From positions 248,001 to 312,000 of the forward strand of contig CP100465.1 in the NCBI GenBank assembly GCA_024227995.1: a DNA stretch of 64,000 nt. The letters run 5' to 3'. Every line of letters begins with the position of its first letter. Position 1 is the first letter of the stretch. The DNA comes from Halomicrococcus gelatinilyticus (GTDB lineage Archaea > Halobacteriota > Halobacteria > Halobacteriales > Haladaptataceae). The translations under genes were made by a program, and so were the position numbers. This document shows positions 42,201-48,878 of this stretch, piece by piece. Under the pieces are notes generated by a model. It was not told the origin of the DNA. It searched no databases and worked only from the letters and a program-made list of their open reading frames with translations.

Positions 42201-42818
42201 CGCGGTGACGTCCGTGTCGGTGTAGTAGTACTCGTACTTGAAATGCTCCCAGCGGTACTCGCCGACGGTGACCGGCGTCGTCGCGGGGTCGAGGAACTCC
42301 TCGAAGCGTCCGCTGGCGCGGTCGGCCGCGAACCCGCCGCGGAACAGTCGCTCCTGCAGGTCGTCCTCGGGGAACCCGAGCCACTCGTCCGGGTCGAACT
42401 CGACGGGGTCGCCCGCCTCGTCGGTCGGGAGTTCGTGCGGTTTCTCGCGGTCCTCGTCGTAGTAGTACTCGTAACGGAAATGTTCCCAGAGGTAGTCGCC
42501 CAGCACGACCTCCGTCTCCTCCGGGTCGAGGTACGTCTCGAAGAACTCGCTGAGCGCGACGGCGTCCGCGGCGGCCGAATCGACGCGCTCGCGGGTCTCG
42601 TCGGGGTCGAACCCGAGGTGTTCCTCGGCGTCGAACGGCCGAGGCTTGCCCCGCCAGTTCGTCGGCGGGCTCCCCTCCTCGTAGAAGAACTCCTCCTTGA
42701 AGTCCTCCCACGTATACTCCCCCACCGCGACGCGCGCGGGGAGGCCGTCGGAGAGGCGGACGGCGTCCGGTCCTGCGCTCTCGTCACCACCGAGCGCTTC
42801 GGACTCCTCGCTTGCCAT
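39243..42818 (-). CDS. Type II/IV secretion ATPase with N-terminal triple repeat (PilB/GspE type)
   Basis: A 1191-residue protein, about twice the size of simple archaeal pilus ATPases. Residues 31-232 hold three repeats of about 77 residues, each with Val-x-x-Gly-x-Tyr-x-Trp-Glu-x-Phe and a later Glu-x-Leu-Gly-Phe. Residues 240-400 form a domain with NRYDLERAVDMPKKTHFREV. About 440-570 is acidic linker. The motor domain follows with Walker A AGGTASGKTT (about residues 782-791), an SIEDTREVELPQRNWI Asp box, GEIRGEEGRTLFQVMSTGH (Walker B and His box), and an acidic C-terminus. It powers pilin assembly. First gene of the operon, with a promoter 24-32 bases upstream. Confidence 0.92.
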   Translation of the reverse strand: MASEESEALGGDESAGPDAVRLSDGLPARVAVGEYTWEDFKEEFFYEEGSPPTNWRGKPRPFDAEEHLGFDPDETRERVDSAAADAVALSEFFETYLDPEETEVVLGDYLWEHFRYEYYYDEDREKPHELPTDEAGDPVEFDPDEWLGFPEDDLQERLFRGGFAADRASGRFEEFLDPATTPVTVGEYRWEHFKYEYYYTDTDVTAPERPTDEDGEIEAFEKSEWLGFEEDDLPDLLAEGAAKAAELLDVEDERTLDVPEDLDEDAFFSTVEGHTTLVNRYDLERAVDMPKKTHFREVDRYWVNKPYALVVIFHSEKENETKYYLVEPYRTAIEDDLLEFLTGKLRTSIKYASDDVVVENEDEARAEVIERETRRLLDRYDLYSEGDDDVAEFLDETLDRYDDARETWQHYAEETSQYAGRARDETGEALSALGRKAGPVREQLEPVRERVEPLRERVEPYLVRGNDDASDAESMDGESDSEDELPTAASDDEPTPSGTDAEATVAETDGGGTAVEASPPDSASDDGRAVLPGNGVPNDDARPGPDADRSESVNNDDDGEGAEDTGTLSEHWQAFRAQWADFRADESVRSRIRGRVETIIEEHEADDVGGLDGIMARPEPALLEEDADELTEYQVEKLLHLLKRDFIGYERIDGIKHDINVEDVSCDGYNSPVFVYHTDYEQIITNVHHGQSELDDFVVKLAQRSGKGISKRQPQVDATLPDGSRAQLTLGREVSDHGTNYTIRQFKDVPFTPIDLVNWNTFSLDEMAFLWLAIENHKSLIFAGGTASGKTTSLNAVSLFIPSNTKIVSIEDTREVELPQRNWIASVTRPSFSDDGRGDVDEFDLLEAALRQRPDYIVMGEIRGEEGRTLFQVMSTGHTTYTTFHADTVGEVLKRFTTEPINVSKTLFTALDLVSIQTQTRVHGSKVRRAKSLTEINHYDTENDEINVQDVFQWRAEDDEHEQMTGSNTLDEIMFDRGWDQQRLDEEILKRRTILAYLIRNGLNDYTQVAATVQAFINDPDTILALVASDKLEESLEDLREMESVHIDIDPEKEEMVPRPDPDQEMYERAGEVLDEAEERLFDRYVDVTVDEDGLAVALAGAAEPDDAADALADDRPPFATGTDASEEVAESDDLIDGDVLDDLPEGPPGDAVGTPEDEDEKESFGEFEEADVDDVGEVADDREGVGEDDG

Positions 42819-42841
42819 TGACTATCGACAGTAACTAATCC

Positions 42842-42850
42842 ATTAAAAAG
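42842..42850 (-). promoter_or_regulatory. TATA-like box for the pilus-like operon
   Basis: Minus strand CTTTTTAAT, 24-32 bases before the ATPase ATG at 42818. The flanking 42830-42890 is notably A+T-rich. Confidence 0.55.
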
Positions 42851-42973
42851 CCTTGTTAAAATCAATATACATTATTTTTCTGTCCTTTACCGCGTGACGT
42901 TGTCGCTGTCTTTCGTTCACGTCATTCCCGAACGCTGAGGTGATTCACGTGCCGTCGCAGAGGGGGGAGAACC

Positions 42974-43012
42974 GGACGCGTCGAACGACGCGTCCACGAC
43001 GCCTGACGTCAG
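42974..43012. promoter_or_regulatory. Two perfect palindromes upstream of the pilus-like operon
   Basis: GGACGCGTCG and CGACGCGTCC (42974-42983 and 42986-42995) are perfect 10-base arms around AA. Eight bases on, CTGACGTCAG (43003-43012) is a perfect 10-base palindrome. They lie about 125-165 bases upstream of the operon TATA box. Candidate operator sites; no factor is known. Confidence 0.4.
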
Positions 43013-43267
43013 CGTCCGCGGTGTCGACAAACTGTCGAACCGCACTACAGCGTCCCGACCGATACGTAATAAAACTTTCAGTGGCGGCGAATCGACAGGT
43101 CGAGTCGGGTTGATAGCCGACACTGTCCGCTTCGTCCCGCGCGACCTCTCCGATTAGAATCCCGCACGCGTCGCTATTCGACTCGCTTCGCTCGGACGCT
43201 GCGACTCCCGGGTTCGAATCCCGTTCCGGTTCGTTCGACGGTTCGCGATGCTCACCGTCTCACTGCA

Positions 43268-43281
43268 CGGGCGTGGCGGGA
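43268..43281 (+). repeat. 14-base partial copy of the tRNA-Arg 3' end
   Basis: CGGGCGTGGCGGGA occurs here and again at 43343-43356, where it is the complement of the acceptor and T-stem end of tRNA-Arg. Such short duplications of a tRNA 3' end are typical of attachment sites left by integrated elements, but only 75 bases separate the copies. Confidence 0.4.
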
Positions 43282-43285
43282 CTGA

Positions 43286-43304
43286 GCGAACGCTTCGCGT
43301 TCGC
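43286..43304 (-). terminator. Hairpin downstream of tRNA-Arg
   Basis: Perfect eight-base arms GCGAACGC and GCGTTCGC around TTC, about 40 bases beyond the 3' end of the minus-strand tRNA. No T-tract follows. It may aid termination or simply belong to the dispersed haloarchaeal palindromes of this shape. Confidence 0.3.
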
Positions 43305-43343
43305 GAGGGTCGCCACGGCCGCGACCGAACGAAGTGAGGGAGC

Positions 43344-43415
43344 GGGCGTGGCGGGATTCGAACCCGCGATCGAGAGGTTAGGAACCTCTCGCCCTGTCCG
43401 CTAGGCCACACGCCC
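43344..43415 (-). tRNA. tRNA-Arg (anticodon CCT)
   Basis: A complete 72-base tRNA on the minus strand without an intron. Acceptor arms GGGCGTG and CACGCCC pair perfectly; the anticodon stem AGAGG/CCTCT encloses TTCCTAA, giving anticodon CCT, which reads AGG arginine codons; the T arm is GCGGG-TTCGAAT-CCCGC. The 3' CCA is not encoded directly after the acceptor. It lies between the noncoding region and tatA. Confidence 0.95.
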
Positions 43416-43449
43416 TGACAGTAACTACAGACAGGCCGCAGAAAAACGG

Positions 43450-43725
43450 TTACTTTTCAGATTCGCTTTCCGTCTCGACGTCGGCGTCCGTTTCGACGTC
43501 GGTGTCCATCTCGGTGGCTGCCGTCGTGGTGTCGCTGGACTGCATCTCCTGCAGTTCCTGTTCGACCTCTTCGCGGCCCTTCTTGAACTCGCCCATGGCC
43601 TCCCCGGTGGAGCGCGCGAGTTTCGGGATCTTGTTCGCGCCGAACAGGAGCACGGCGATGAGCAGGATGACGGCCAGTTCCATCCCACCCGGCACCGGGC
43701 CGAACAGTGGTATCATTTCGAACAT
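43450..43725 (-). CDS. tatA: Twin-arginine translocase subunit TatA
   Basis: A 91-residue protein starting MFEMIPLFGPVPGGMELAVI. It has the short N-terminal membrane helix (about residues 15-30), the hinge Phe-Gly-Ala-Asn-Lys-Ile-Pro-Lys-Leu, an amphipathic helix STGEAMGEFKKGREE, and a charged tail, as in TatA/TatE. TatA oligomers form the channel for folded Tat substrates, and Tat is the main export route in haloarchaea; the exported proteins at 1342 and 13009 are likely clients. No tatC is adjacent. A minus-strand CCTATAATC box lies 27-35 bases upstream. Confidence 0.92.
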   Translation of the reverse strand: MFEMIPLFGPVPGGMELAVILLIAVLLFGANKIPKLARSTGEAMGEFKKGREEVEQELQEMQSSDTTTAATEMDTDVETDADVETESESEK

Positions 43726-43751
43726 CCTCTAGCGTTTTCTTACCGACTGGC

Positions 43752-43760
43752 GATTATAGG
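43752..43760 (-). promoter_or_regulatory. TATA-like box for tatA
   Basis: Minus strand CCTATAATC, 27-35 bases before the tatA ATG at 43725. Confidence 0.5.
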
Positions 43761-43888
43761 CTTTTTGCTCGTCGTCGTCCCGCTTCCGCCCGAAACGAGC
43801 ACCTGCTCCATCCAGCGAAGCGACGGAGGGCGCACGTGTCGTCCTTGTCGACCGACGTTTTATGCGTCGCCGCTGTCTACTTCGACCC

Positions 43889-44566
43889 ATGCTCACGGGG
43901 TTGCGCTGGCTCGCGCTCGAAGCGAAGTACCTCGACCGGGCGCGGGAGTTCTACGGGTCGCGACTCGGACTCCCGGTCCGCGAGGACGGCGACGGCGAGG
44001 CGACCGTCGAGGCCGGCGACCATCGGCTGGTCCTCAGGGAACCCGGCGACGTCCCGCGCGGCGGTCTCCACACCCACTTCGCGTTCGCCGCGCCCGCCGA
44101 CCGGTACGACGAGTGGTACGACCGCCTCGCGTCCGACTTCGACCTCGTGGAACACCAGTTCGGATCGGCCCGCTCGCTGTACTTCTACGACCCGGACGGC
44201 AACTGCGTCGAGATCGGGACGCGCGGCGAGGGGACCGACCCGATCACGGGCATCTTCGAGGTCGTCCTCGAGGTTGAGGATCTAGACCGCGCCGAGTCGT
44301 TCTACACCGACCTCGGGTTCGAGACGTACGACCGGGGCAGCGAGCGACGACGCATTCGGATGGGCGGTCCCGTCGACCTCGAACTGTGGGAACCGCAACT
44401 CGGACTGGCCGACGCCCGCGGTGGCGTCCACGCCGACGTCGGGTTCTCCGCCGACGACCCCGGGGCCACCGCCGAGCGCGTCGCCGACCGCGCCTGTCGC
44501 GTGGAGTCGGTGGGTGACGGGGTTCGGATCCGCGACCCGGACGGCCACTACCTGACCGTCAGCTAG
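43889..44566 (+). CDS. Two-domain glyoxalase/dioxygenase-superfamily protein
   Basis: A 225-residue protein starting MLTGLRWLALEAKYLDRARE at ATG 43889; a TATA-like GTTTTATGC lies 24-32 bases upstream. Two vicinal-oxygen-chelate modules are seen, the first ending in YFYDPDGNCVEIGTRG, the second beginning FEVVLEVEDLDRAESFYTDL and ending RIRDPDGHYLTVS. Metal ligands could be the His/Glu pairs HTHFAF, EIG, HADVGF. Ring-cleaving dioxygenase or glyoxalase-like activity are both possible; no substrate can be inferred from context. Confidence 0.85.
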   Translation: MLTGLRWLALEAKYLDRAREFYGSRLGLPVREDGDGEATVEAGDHRLVLREPGDVPRGGLHTHFAFAAPADRYDEWYDRLASDFDLVEHQFGSARSLYFYDPDGNCVEIGTRGEGTDPITGIFEVVLEVEDLDRAESFYTDLGFETYDRGSERRRIRMGGPVDLELWEPQLGLADARGGVHADVGFSADDPGATAERVADRACRVESVGDGVRIRDPDGHYLTVS

Positions 44567-44570
44567 CGTC

Positions 44571-45347
44571 CTACTGGTGGGCAGCCAGGAACTCCTCGGG
44601 CGACCGGGCCTCCGCCCAGTAGCGTTCGAACAGTTCCATCCCCCACTGCCGGGCCCGCTCGGACTCGACGACGAACTCGGTACGAGGGTCGTAGGCTCCG
44701 TCCAGCGTCGGTAGCGACAGAAGCACGCAGTCGTCGGTCACCGTCAGGGCGAACGGGACGTCCGCGACGCGGACCGCACCGACGTCCTCGTCCGATTCCT
44801 CGTCCGCCTCGTCCATCAGGTCCTCGAGAACGCCCGTGTCGAGGACGAGCCGCAGGCCCTCCCCGCGAGCGGCGTGGTCGAACCGCTCGTTGTAGATCGG
44901 AGTGATGACCGAGACGCTGTCGGCGTCGTGCAGACGGCGCTCGATCTCCCGGACCGCACGCGACGGTCGCGTCTCGGTCGCGCGCACGACCTCGCCCCCG
45001 GCGAGGTCCGCGAGTCGCTCCCTGAACGCGGTCGGTAACGCGGTCACGTCGTGTCGTCGCCAGTACTCTGGGGCGGATTCGAGAACCGTCTCCGTCTCCC
45101 GCTGTCGTTCGATGAGGTCGGCGACGACCGTCCCGGCGCCGGTCGGATACCACCGTTTCTGGTCGGGCGAGTGTATCAGATCGCGCTCGTCGAGTTCGGT
45201 CAGCGCGTTGTACACCGCCGATTCGCTCGCCAGTCCACTGTCGAGTAGCGCCTGCGTCGAATCGCAGCCCTCGACGACGGCCCTGAGCACGCTCGTGCGC
45301 GCCCCCGACCGGAGGACGTACTCGACGGAGGACCCGTTCTCCTTCAT
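44571..45347 (-). CDS. Winged-helix regulator with FilR1 domain
   Basis: A 258-residue archaeal transcription factor. The N-terminal winged helix (SGARTSVLRAVVEG, QALLDSGLASESAVYNALTE, then the wing KRWYPTGAG) is followed by the C-terminal FilR1-type ligand domain (about residues 115-250: DSVSVITPIYNERFDH, RLVLDTGVLEDLM, FALTVTDDCVLLSLP). Family members sense small ligands; the ligand and targets here are unknown. It converges with the glyoxalase-like gene. Confidence 0.85.
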   Translation of the reverse strand: MKENGSSVEYVLRSGARTSVLRAVVEGCDSTQALLDSGLASESAVYNALTELDERDLIHSPDQKRWYPTGAGTVVADLIERQRETETVLESAPEYWRRHDVTALPTAFRERLADLAGGEVVRATETRPSRAVREIERRLHDADSVSVITPIYNERFDHAARGEGLRLVLDTGVLEDLMDEADEESDEDVGAVRVADVPFALTVTDDCVLLSLPTLDGAYDPRTEFVVESERARQWGMELFERYWAEARSPEEFLAAHQ

Positions 45348-45542
45348 GCGCGTACACCCGTATTCGTCCCCGATAGGTCTTTTCCGTATCGCTCGTCTCG
45401 ACGGGCGTTCACCTCTCCGGTGGTGTCAGGTTCGATACGGGAGAGAACACCCCTCGTAGCCGGTCGGTGGCGTGGGTACGTCCCCGTCGACTGGACGGCA
45501 CCGTCGTCCGACGGCACCGCCGGCGACCGAGCGACCTCCGCG

Positions 45543-45833
45543 TTACAGTTCGTCCGTGTCGATCTCGACGTCGCCGGGGGCGACGATGAGGAACTCCCGG
45601 AAGTGGACGAGGTGGCCGTCACGTCGCTTGACGGCGGGAGCGAGGTCCGCGGCGAGTTCGTTCAGATCGCCGTCGATGGCGAGCACGAGAACGTGTCCAC
45701 GACCGACGGCAGCGGCCCGTTCCGCCGCCGGTGTCGTCCCGTCGAGCACGCCGAGGATGACGCGCGCCTCCTCGTTTTCGTCGATCTCGTCCTCGACCGC
45801 CTGGAGGTCGAGGTCGAATCCCGAATTTCCCAT
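45543..45833 (-). CDS. Conserved haloarchaeal protein (DUF5779-like)
   Basis: A 96-residue acidic protein, MGNSGFDLDLQAVEDEIDEN, with a central RGHVLVLAIDGDLNELAADL and a C-terminal GHLVHFREFLIVAPGDVEID. The alternating strand-helix pattern suggests a small alpha/beta fold. I recall it as DUF5779 (number from memory), found across haloarchaea, function unknown. A minus-strand GGATTTTTC box about 30 bases upstream indicates a separate promoter. Confidence 0.68.
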   Translation of the reverse strand: MGNSGFDLDLQAVEDEIDENEEARVILGVLDGTTPAAERAAAVGRGHVLVLAIDGDLNELAADLAPAVKRRDGHLVHFREFLIVAPGDVEIDTDEL

Positions 45834-45960
45834 AGAGAGCGTCTCACACTCACCCGAGAAAAATCCTTGCCTTGGTCAGGCGCTGGATTATACTGTCCGT
45901 CCGTCACGACGAGCGGTGCGGACGGTCGGTCTGGCGTGGCGACGTCGTCCTCGCGTCGCC

Positions 45961-46413
45961 TCACTTGTCGTATTCGCGCTTGAACCCGCGGAACTCCGTG
46001 CGGTGGGCCTCCTCGTCGCTCAGGATGGTGACGCCCAGGTCCTCGGTCACCGGGTCGTCGGCGTCGCGGGCCGCGTTGATGAGCGACCGGTACGTCTCGA
46101 TGGCGTCTTCCTCTGCGTCGAGGACGCCGTCGATGACGGAGAGGACGTCGGTGCTGTCCTCCGGCGGCTGGAGGCTCTCCTGGTGAGCTTCGAAGTCGTA
46201 GGAGGCTGGCGGGCGCTCGTCGAGTTGCTTGAGCCGCTGTCCCAGCATCTCGGCGTGACTGAGCTCCTCCTGGATGTCGGCTTCGAGGCTCTCTTTCACC
46301 TCCTCCGCGCTCACGCCTTCGAGGACGATGGAGTTCGTCAGGTAGTTCATCACCGTCTCGATCTCGTCGCCGTAGGCCTTCTTCAGGGTCTGTGTTACCT
46401 CGTCGGTCGTCAT
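45961..46413 (-). CDS. Ferritin-like diiron-domain protein
   Basis: A 150-residue four-helix-bundle protein. Candidate iron ligands are spaced as in bacterioferritin-like proteins: YGDEIETVMNYL (helix 1), EELSHAEML (helix 2, Glu-x-x-His), EEDAIETYRSL (helix 3) and SDEEAHRTEF (helix 4, Glu-x-x-His). It is shorter than ferritin proper, and the Dps-type ferroxidase arrangement is not obvious. Iron storage, oxidation or peroxide defence are plausible. It stands alone. Confidence 0.85.
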   Translation of the reverse strand: MTTDEVTQTLKKAYGDEIETVMNYLTNSIVLEGVSAEEVKESLEADIQEELSHAEMLGQRLKQLDERPPASYDFEAHQESLQPPEDSTDVLSVIDGVLDAEEDAIETYRSLINAARDADDPVTEDLGVTILSDEEAHRTEFRGFKREYDK

Positions 46414-46552
46414 GCGTTCTCACGTACGCCGTGACGTCCCGTTACCGTTGTGGCAGAACCGCCGTTCGGACGGGGTCCGGCCGTCGACCGCTGGCCCGAC
46501 CGTCGACGGTTCCGGGCGGACGCGGACCGCTGGCAGCCACCGAGTGCTCCAC

Positions 46553-47776
46553 TCACTCGAAGTCGTCGAGCGTCGTCCGCACCCCCGTCCGCACCGTGCT
46601 GACGAGCGCGCCGTCGGTGTCGAGTCCCAGCACCCGCTCGGCCGCGGCACCGACCGCGTCGGTCGCGTCGTCGGGCGCGTAGACGCCGAGGCGCCACTGG
46701 TCGCGCTGGACCTGCTGGAGCGCCCGGACGAGCGTCGACTGCCGGGCGAGCGGGCGGACCTCGCCGTTGACGATGACCCGTGAGGACGACTCCGTCATGT
46801 TCGGGCGACCCGGCACGTCCAGGATGACGTGGTCGGGGTCGACGCCCGCGTCGGTCGCGACGTCTCGCTCGTACTCGCGGACGGCCTCGTGGTCGGCGTC
46901 GATTACGGCGTCGGGGACGTCGTCCATCTCGGCCCACACGGCGCGCTTGTAGAGGTCGCGCTCCGAGAGCCGTCGGGCGTACTCGGCCGTGTCCGCGTTC
47001 GTCCGGAGGGCGACGAGCAGGTCGTGGTCGTCCATCCGGCGCAGTTGCTCGGCGTCGACGTCCGGCGCGTCGAGCAGCCGCTCGCTGGCGCGCTGGACCA
47101 TCGACTTGCTGATGCGGGTGACGTGGTGGCGGTAGACGGTGGGGTTCATCAGCGCCCGCGCGACGAGCAGGCTCTCTGCGGTCTGGACGTTCCCTTCCTC
47201 CAGGACGAGTTCGCCGTCGAGGAACGTGAGCCCGTGGACGAGCCGCTCGTGGTCGATGGTGCCGTAGGGGACGCCGGTGTGGTGGGCGTCGCGCACGAGG
47301 TAGTCCATCCGGTCGACGTCGAGTTCGCCCGAGACCAGCTGGCCGAGTTCGCCATCGCCGGCGATGAGCCCCGCGATGGCGTCGGGGTCGAGGTCGTGGT
47401 CGCGGAGCACGTCGGCCACGGGCGAGTCGGCGAGCAGGTCCGCGACGTCGTCGTGGTAGTTGCCCGTCCGCCGGTGGACCAGGTCCTCGACGGTGTGGCT
47501 GTAGGGACTATGGCCGACGTCGTGCAGCAGCGCGGCGGCGCGGACGCGTTCGGCCTGCCGGCCCCCGATGCCGATGGAGTCGAGCGCCTCGCAGGCCAGG
47601 TGATAGACTCCGAGGCTGTGCTCGAAGCGCGTGTGGTTCGCGGAGGGGTAGACCAGCCGCGCCGTTCCGAGCTGTTTGATGTGCCGCAGTCGCTGGACGG
47701 CGGGGGTGTCCAGCAGGTCGCGGGCGACGCCCTCGACCGTGATGTGGTCGTGGACGCTGTCCTTGATGGTGGTCAT
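46553..47776 (-). CDS. HD-domain phosphohydrolase
   Basis: A 407-residue HD-superfamily enzyme of the dGTPase/SAMHD1-like group. The metal site is formed by [14 protein letters not shown] and [15 protein letters not shown] (His-Asp pair), and a later Asp in [19 protein letters not shown]. The C-terminal part is all-helical. It probably removes triphosphate from dNTPs or acts on another nucleotide; the exact substrate is unknown. A TATA-like CTTTTTTATG lies 23-32 bases upstream, and the divergent cofD promoter begins about 50 bases further. Confidence 0.88.
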   Translation of the reverse strand: MTTIKDSVHDHITVEGVARDLLDTPAVQRLRHIKQLGTARLVYPSANHTRFEHSLGVYHLACEALDSIGIGGRQAERVRAAALLHDVGHSPYSHTVEDLVHRRTGNYHDDVADLLADSPVADVLRDHDLDPDAIAGLIAGDGELGQLVSGELDVDRMDYLVRDAHHTGVPYGTIDHERLVHGLTFLDGELVLEEGNVQTAESLLVARALMNPTVYRHHVTRISKSMVQRASERLLDAPDVDAEQLRRMDDHDLLVALRTNADTAEYARRLSERDLYKRAVWAEMDDVPDAVIDADHEAVREYERDVATDAGVDPDHVILDVPGRPNMTESSSRVIVNGEVRPLARQSTLVRALQQVQRDQWRLGVYAPDDATDAVGAAAERVLGLDTDGALVSTVRTGVRTTLDDFE

Positions 47777-47798
47777 TGGCGGTTCTTGGTCGTCATCG

Positions 47799-47808
47799 CA
47801 TAAAAAAG
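47799..47808 (-). promoter_or_regulatory. TATA-like box for the HD phosphohydrolase gene
   Basis: Minus strand CTTTTTTATG, 23-32 bases before the ATG at 47776. Confidence 0.5.
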
Positions 47809-47836
47809 ACGGTCGGAATCCTGCGTATGAATCCGG

Positions 47837-47855
47837 GCTTGCGCGGAGCGCAAGC
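47837..47855. promoter_or_regulatory. Perfect palindrome next to the cofD promoter
   Basis: GCTTGCGC-GGA-GCGCAAGC: eight-base perfect arms with a three-base centre. It ends where the cofD TATA-like element begins, so it covers the position of a BRE or an operator. Confidence 0.5.
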
Positions 47856-47863
47856 GTTTACAC
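47855..47863 (+). promoter_or_regulatory. TATA-like box for the cofD operon
   Basis: CGTTTACAC, 23-31 bases before the cofD ATG at 47886, abutting the palindrome on its upstream side. Confidence 0.45.
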
Positions 47864-47885
47864 CGCCGAACACGCACCTCGGCGT

Positions 47886-48878
47886 ATGACGACGTTTCTC
47901 TCCGGGGGGACGGGCACCCCCAAGCTCCTCGACGGGGCCCTCGACGTCTTCGCGCCTGCCGAGACGACGGTCGTCGGCAACACCGGCGACGACGTCGAAC
48001 TCGGCGGCCTGCTCGTCTGTCCGGACGTCGACACCGTGCTCTTCCAGCGCGGCGGTGAACTCGACCGTGAGACGTGGTGGGGTATCTCCGGCGACACGAC
48101 CGCGACCCACGACGAACTGAAGCGACTCGCCGACGCGGCAGGTCTCGCGGGCGGCCCGCGCTACCTCCCGGAGGAGCGCCAGACTGACGGGCGGGACATC
48201 GCTCGCTGGCGTCGGTTCTCCGGCGTCGCCGAGTTCATGGAGATCGGCGACCGCGACCGCGCGGTCCACGTCACGCGAACGAGCCTGCTCGACGAGGGGC
48301 ACACGCTCACGGAGGCGACCCGGACGCTGGCCGACGCGTTCGACCTGACCGTCGACCTCGTGCCGGTGAGCGACGACCCCGTGGCGAGCATCGTCCACAC
48401 GCCCGGCGGCGAGATGCACTTCCAGGAGTTCTGGGTGGCGCGCCGCGCCGAACCCGAGGTGCTCGACGTGGAGTTCCGGGGGGCAGACGACGCCTCGCCC
48501 GCGCCGCCGGTCCTCGACGCGCTGCACGGCGAGCAGGTCGTCGTCGGGCCGTCGAACCCCGTGACGAGCATCGGGCCGATGCTCACGGTCGAGGGCGTCC
48601 ACGAGGCGCTCGACGCGGCGACGGTGGTCGCCGTCTCCCCGTTCGTCGAGGACGAGGTCTTCTCCGGGCCGGCCGCGAAGCTGATGGACGCGGTGGGGTA
48701 CGACCCGAGCACCGCCGGGATGGCGGAGGCGTACCCCTTCGCCGACGCGTTCGTGCTGGACGACGCGGACGGCACGGCCCTCGACCGGCCCGTGGTCCGC
48801 ACGGACACGGAGATGAACGACCGCACGGACGCGACCCGGGTCGCCCGGGCTGTCGAGCGCGCGCTGGAGGTGGCCTGA
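47886..48878 (+). CDS. cofD: 2-Phospho-L-lactate transferase
   Basis: A 330-residue protein starting [20 protein letters not shown] at ATG 47886. The N-terminal Gly-rich nucleotide-binding loop, [36 protein letters not shown] and [15 protein letters not shown] are all hallmarks of CofD. It joins the lactyl-phosphate unit to the deazaflavin Fo to make F420-0. Haloarchaea make F420. The last codon overlaps the next start (TGATG). It heads a four-gene operon. Confidence 0.93.
   Translation: MTTFLSGGTGTPKLLDGALDVFAPAETTVVGNTGDDVELGGLLVCPDVDTVLFQRGGELDRETWWGISGDTTATHDELKRLADAAGLAGGPRYLPEERQTDGRDIARWRRFSGVAEFMEIGDRDRAVHVTRTSLLDEGHTLTEATRTLADAFDLTVDLVPVSDDPVASIVHTPGGEMHFQEFWVARRAEPEVLDVEFRGADDASPAPPVLDALHGEQVVVGPSNPVTSIGPMLTVEGVHEALDAATVVAVSPFVEDEVFSGPAAKLMDAVGYDPSTAGMAEAYPFADAFVLDDADGTALDRPVVRTDTEMNDRTDATRVARAVERALEVA

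Larger units (their letters stand above)
42819..43343. other. Noncoding region between the pilus operon and tRNA-Arg
   Basis: No gene is supported over these 525 bases. The stretch holds the operon promoter (42842-42850), two perfect palindromes (42974-42995 and 43003-43012), a TATA-like AATAAAACTT near 43067-43076 with no gene behind it, a T-arm-like GGGTTCGAATCCCG (43210-43223), a partial copy of the tRNA-Arg 3' end (43268-43281) and an 8-base hairpin (43286-43304). Confidence 0.6.

Noticed and set aside
40752..42821. 689-residue plus-strand open frame opposite the secretion ATPase
   Set aside because: Leu, Val and Arg rich antisense shadow; the minus strand carries the Walker and repeat motifs.
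42917..43123. 68-residue minus-strand frame in the noncoding region
   Set aside because: It runs through the palindromes, lacks the acidic composition of haloarchaeal proteins and has no plausible promoter spacing.
43154..43235. Possible second tRNA gene on the plus strand (T-arm-like GGGTTCGAATCCCG)
   Set aside because: No matching acceptor 5' strand, D arm or anticodon stem could be built upstream; it is kept only as a tRNA-like fragment.
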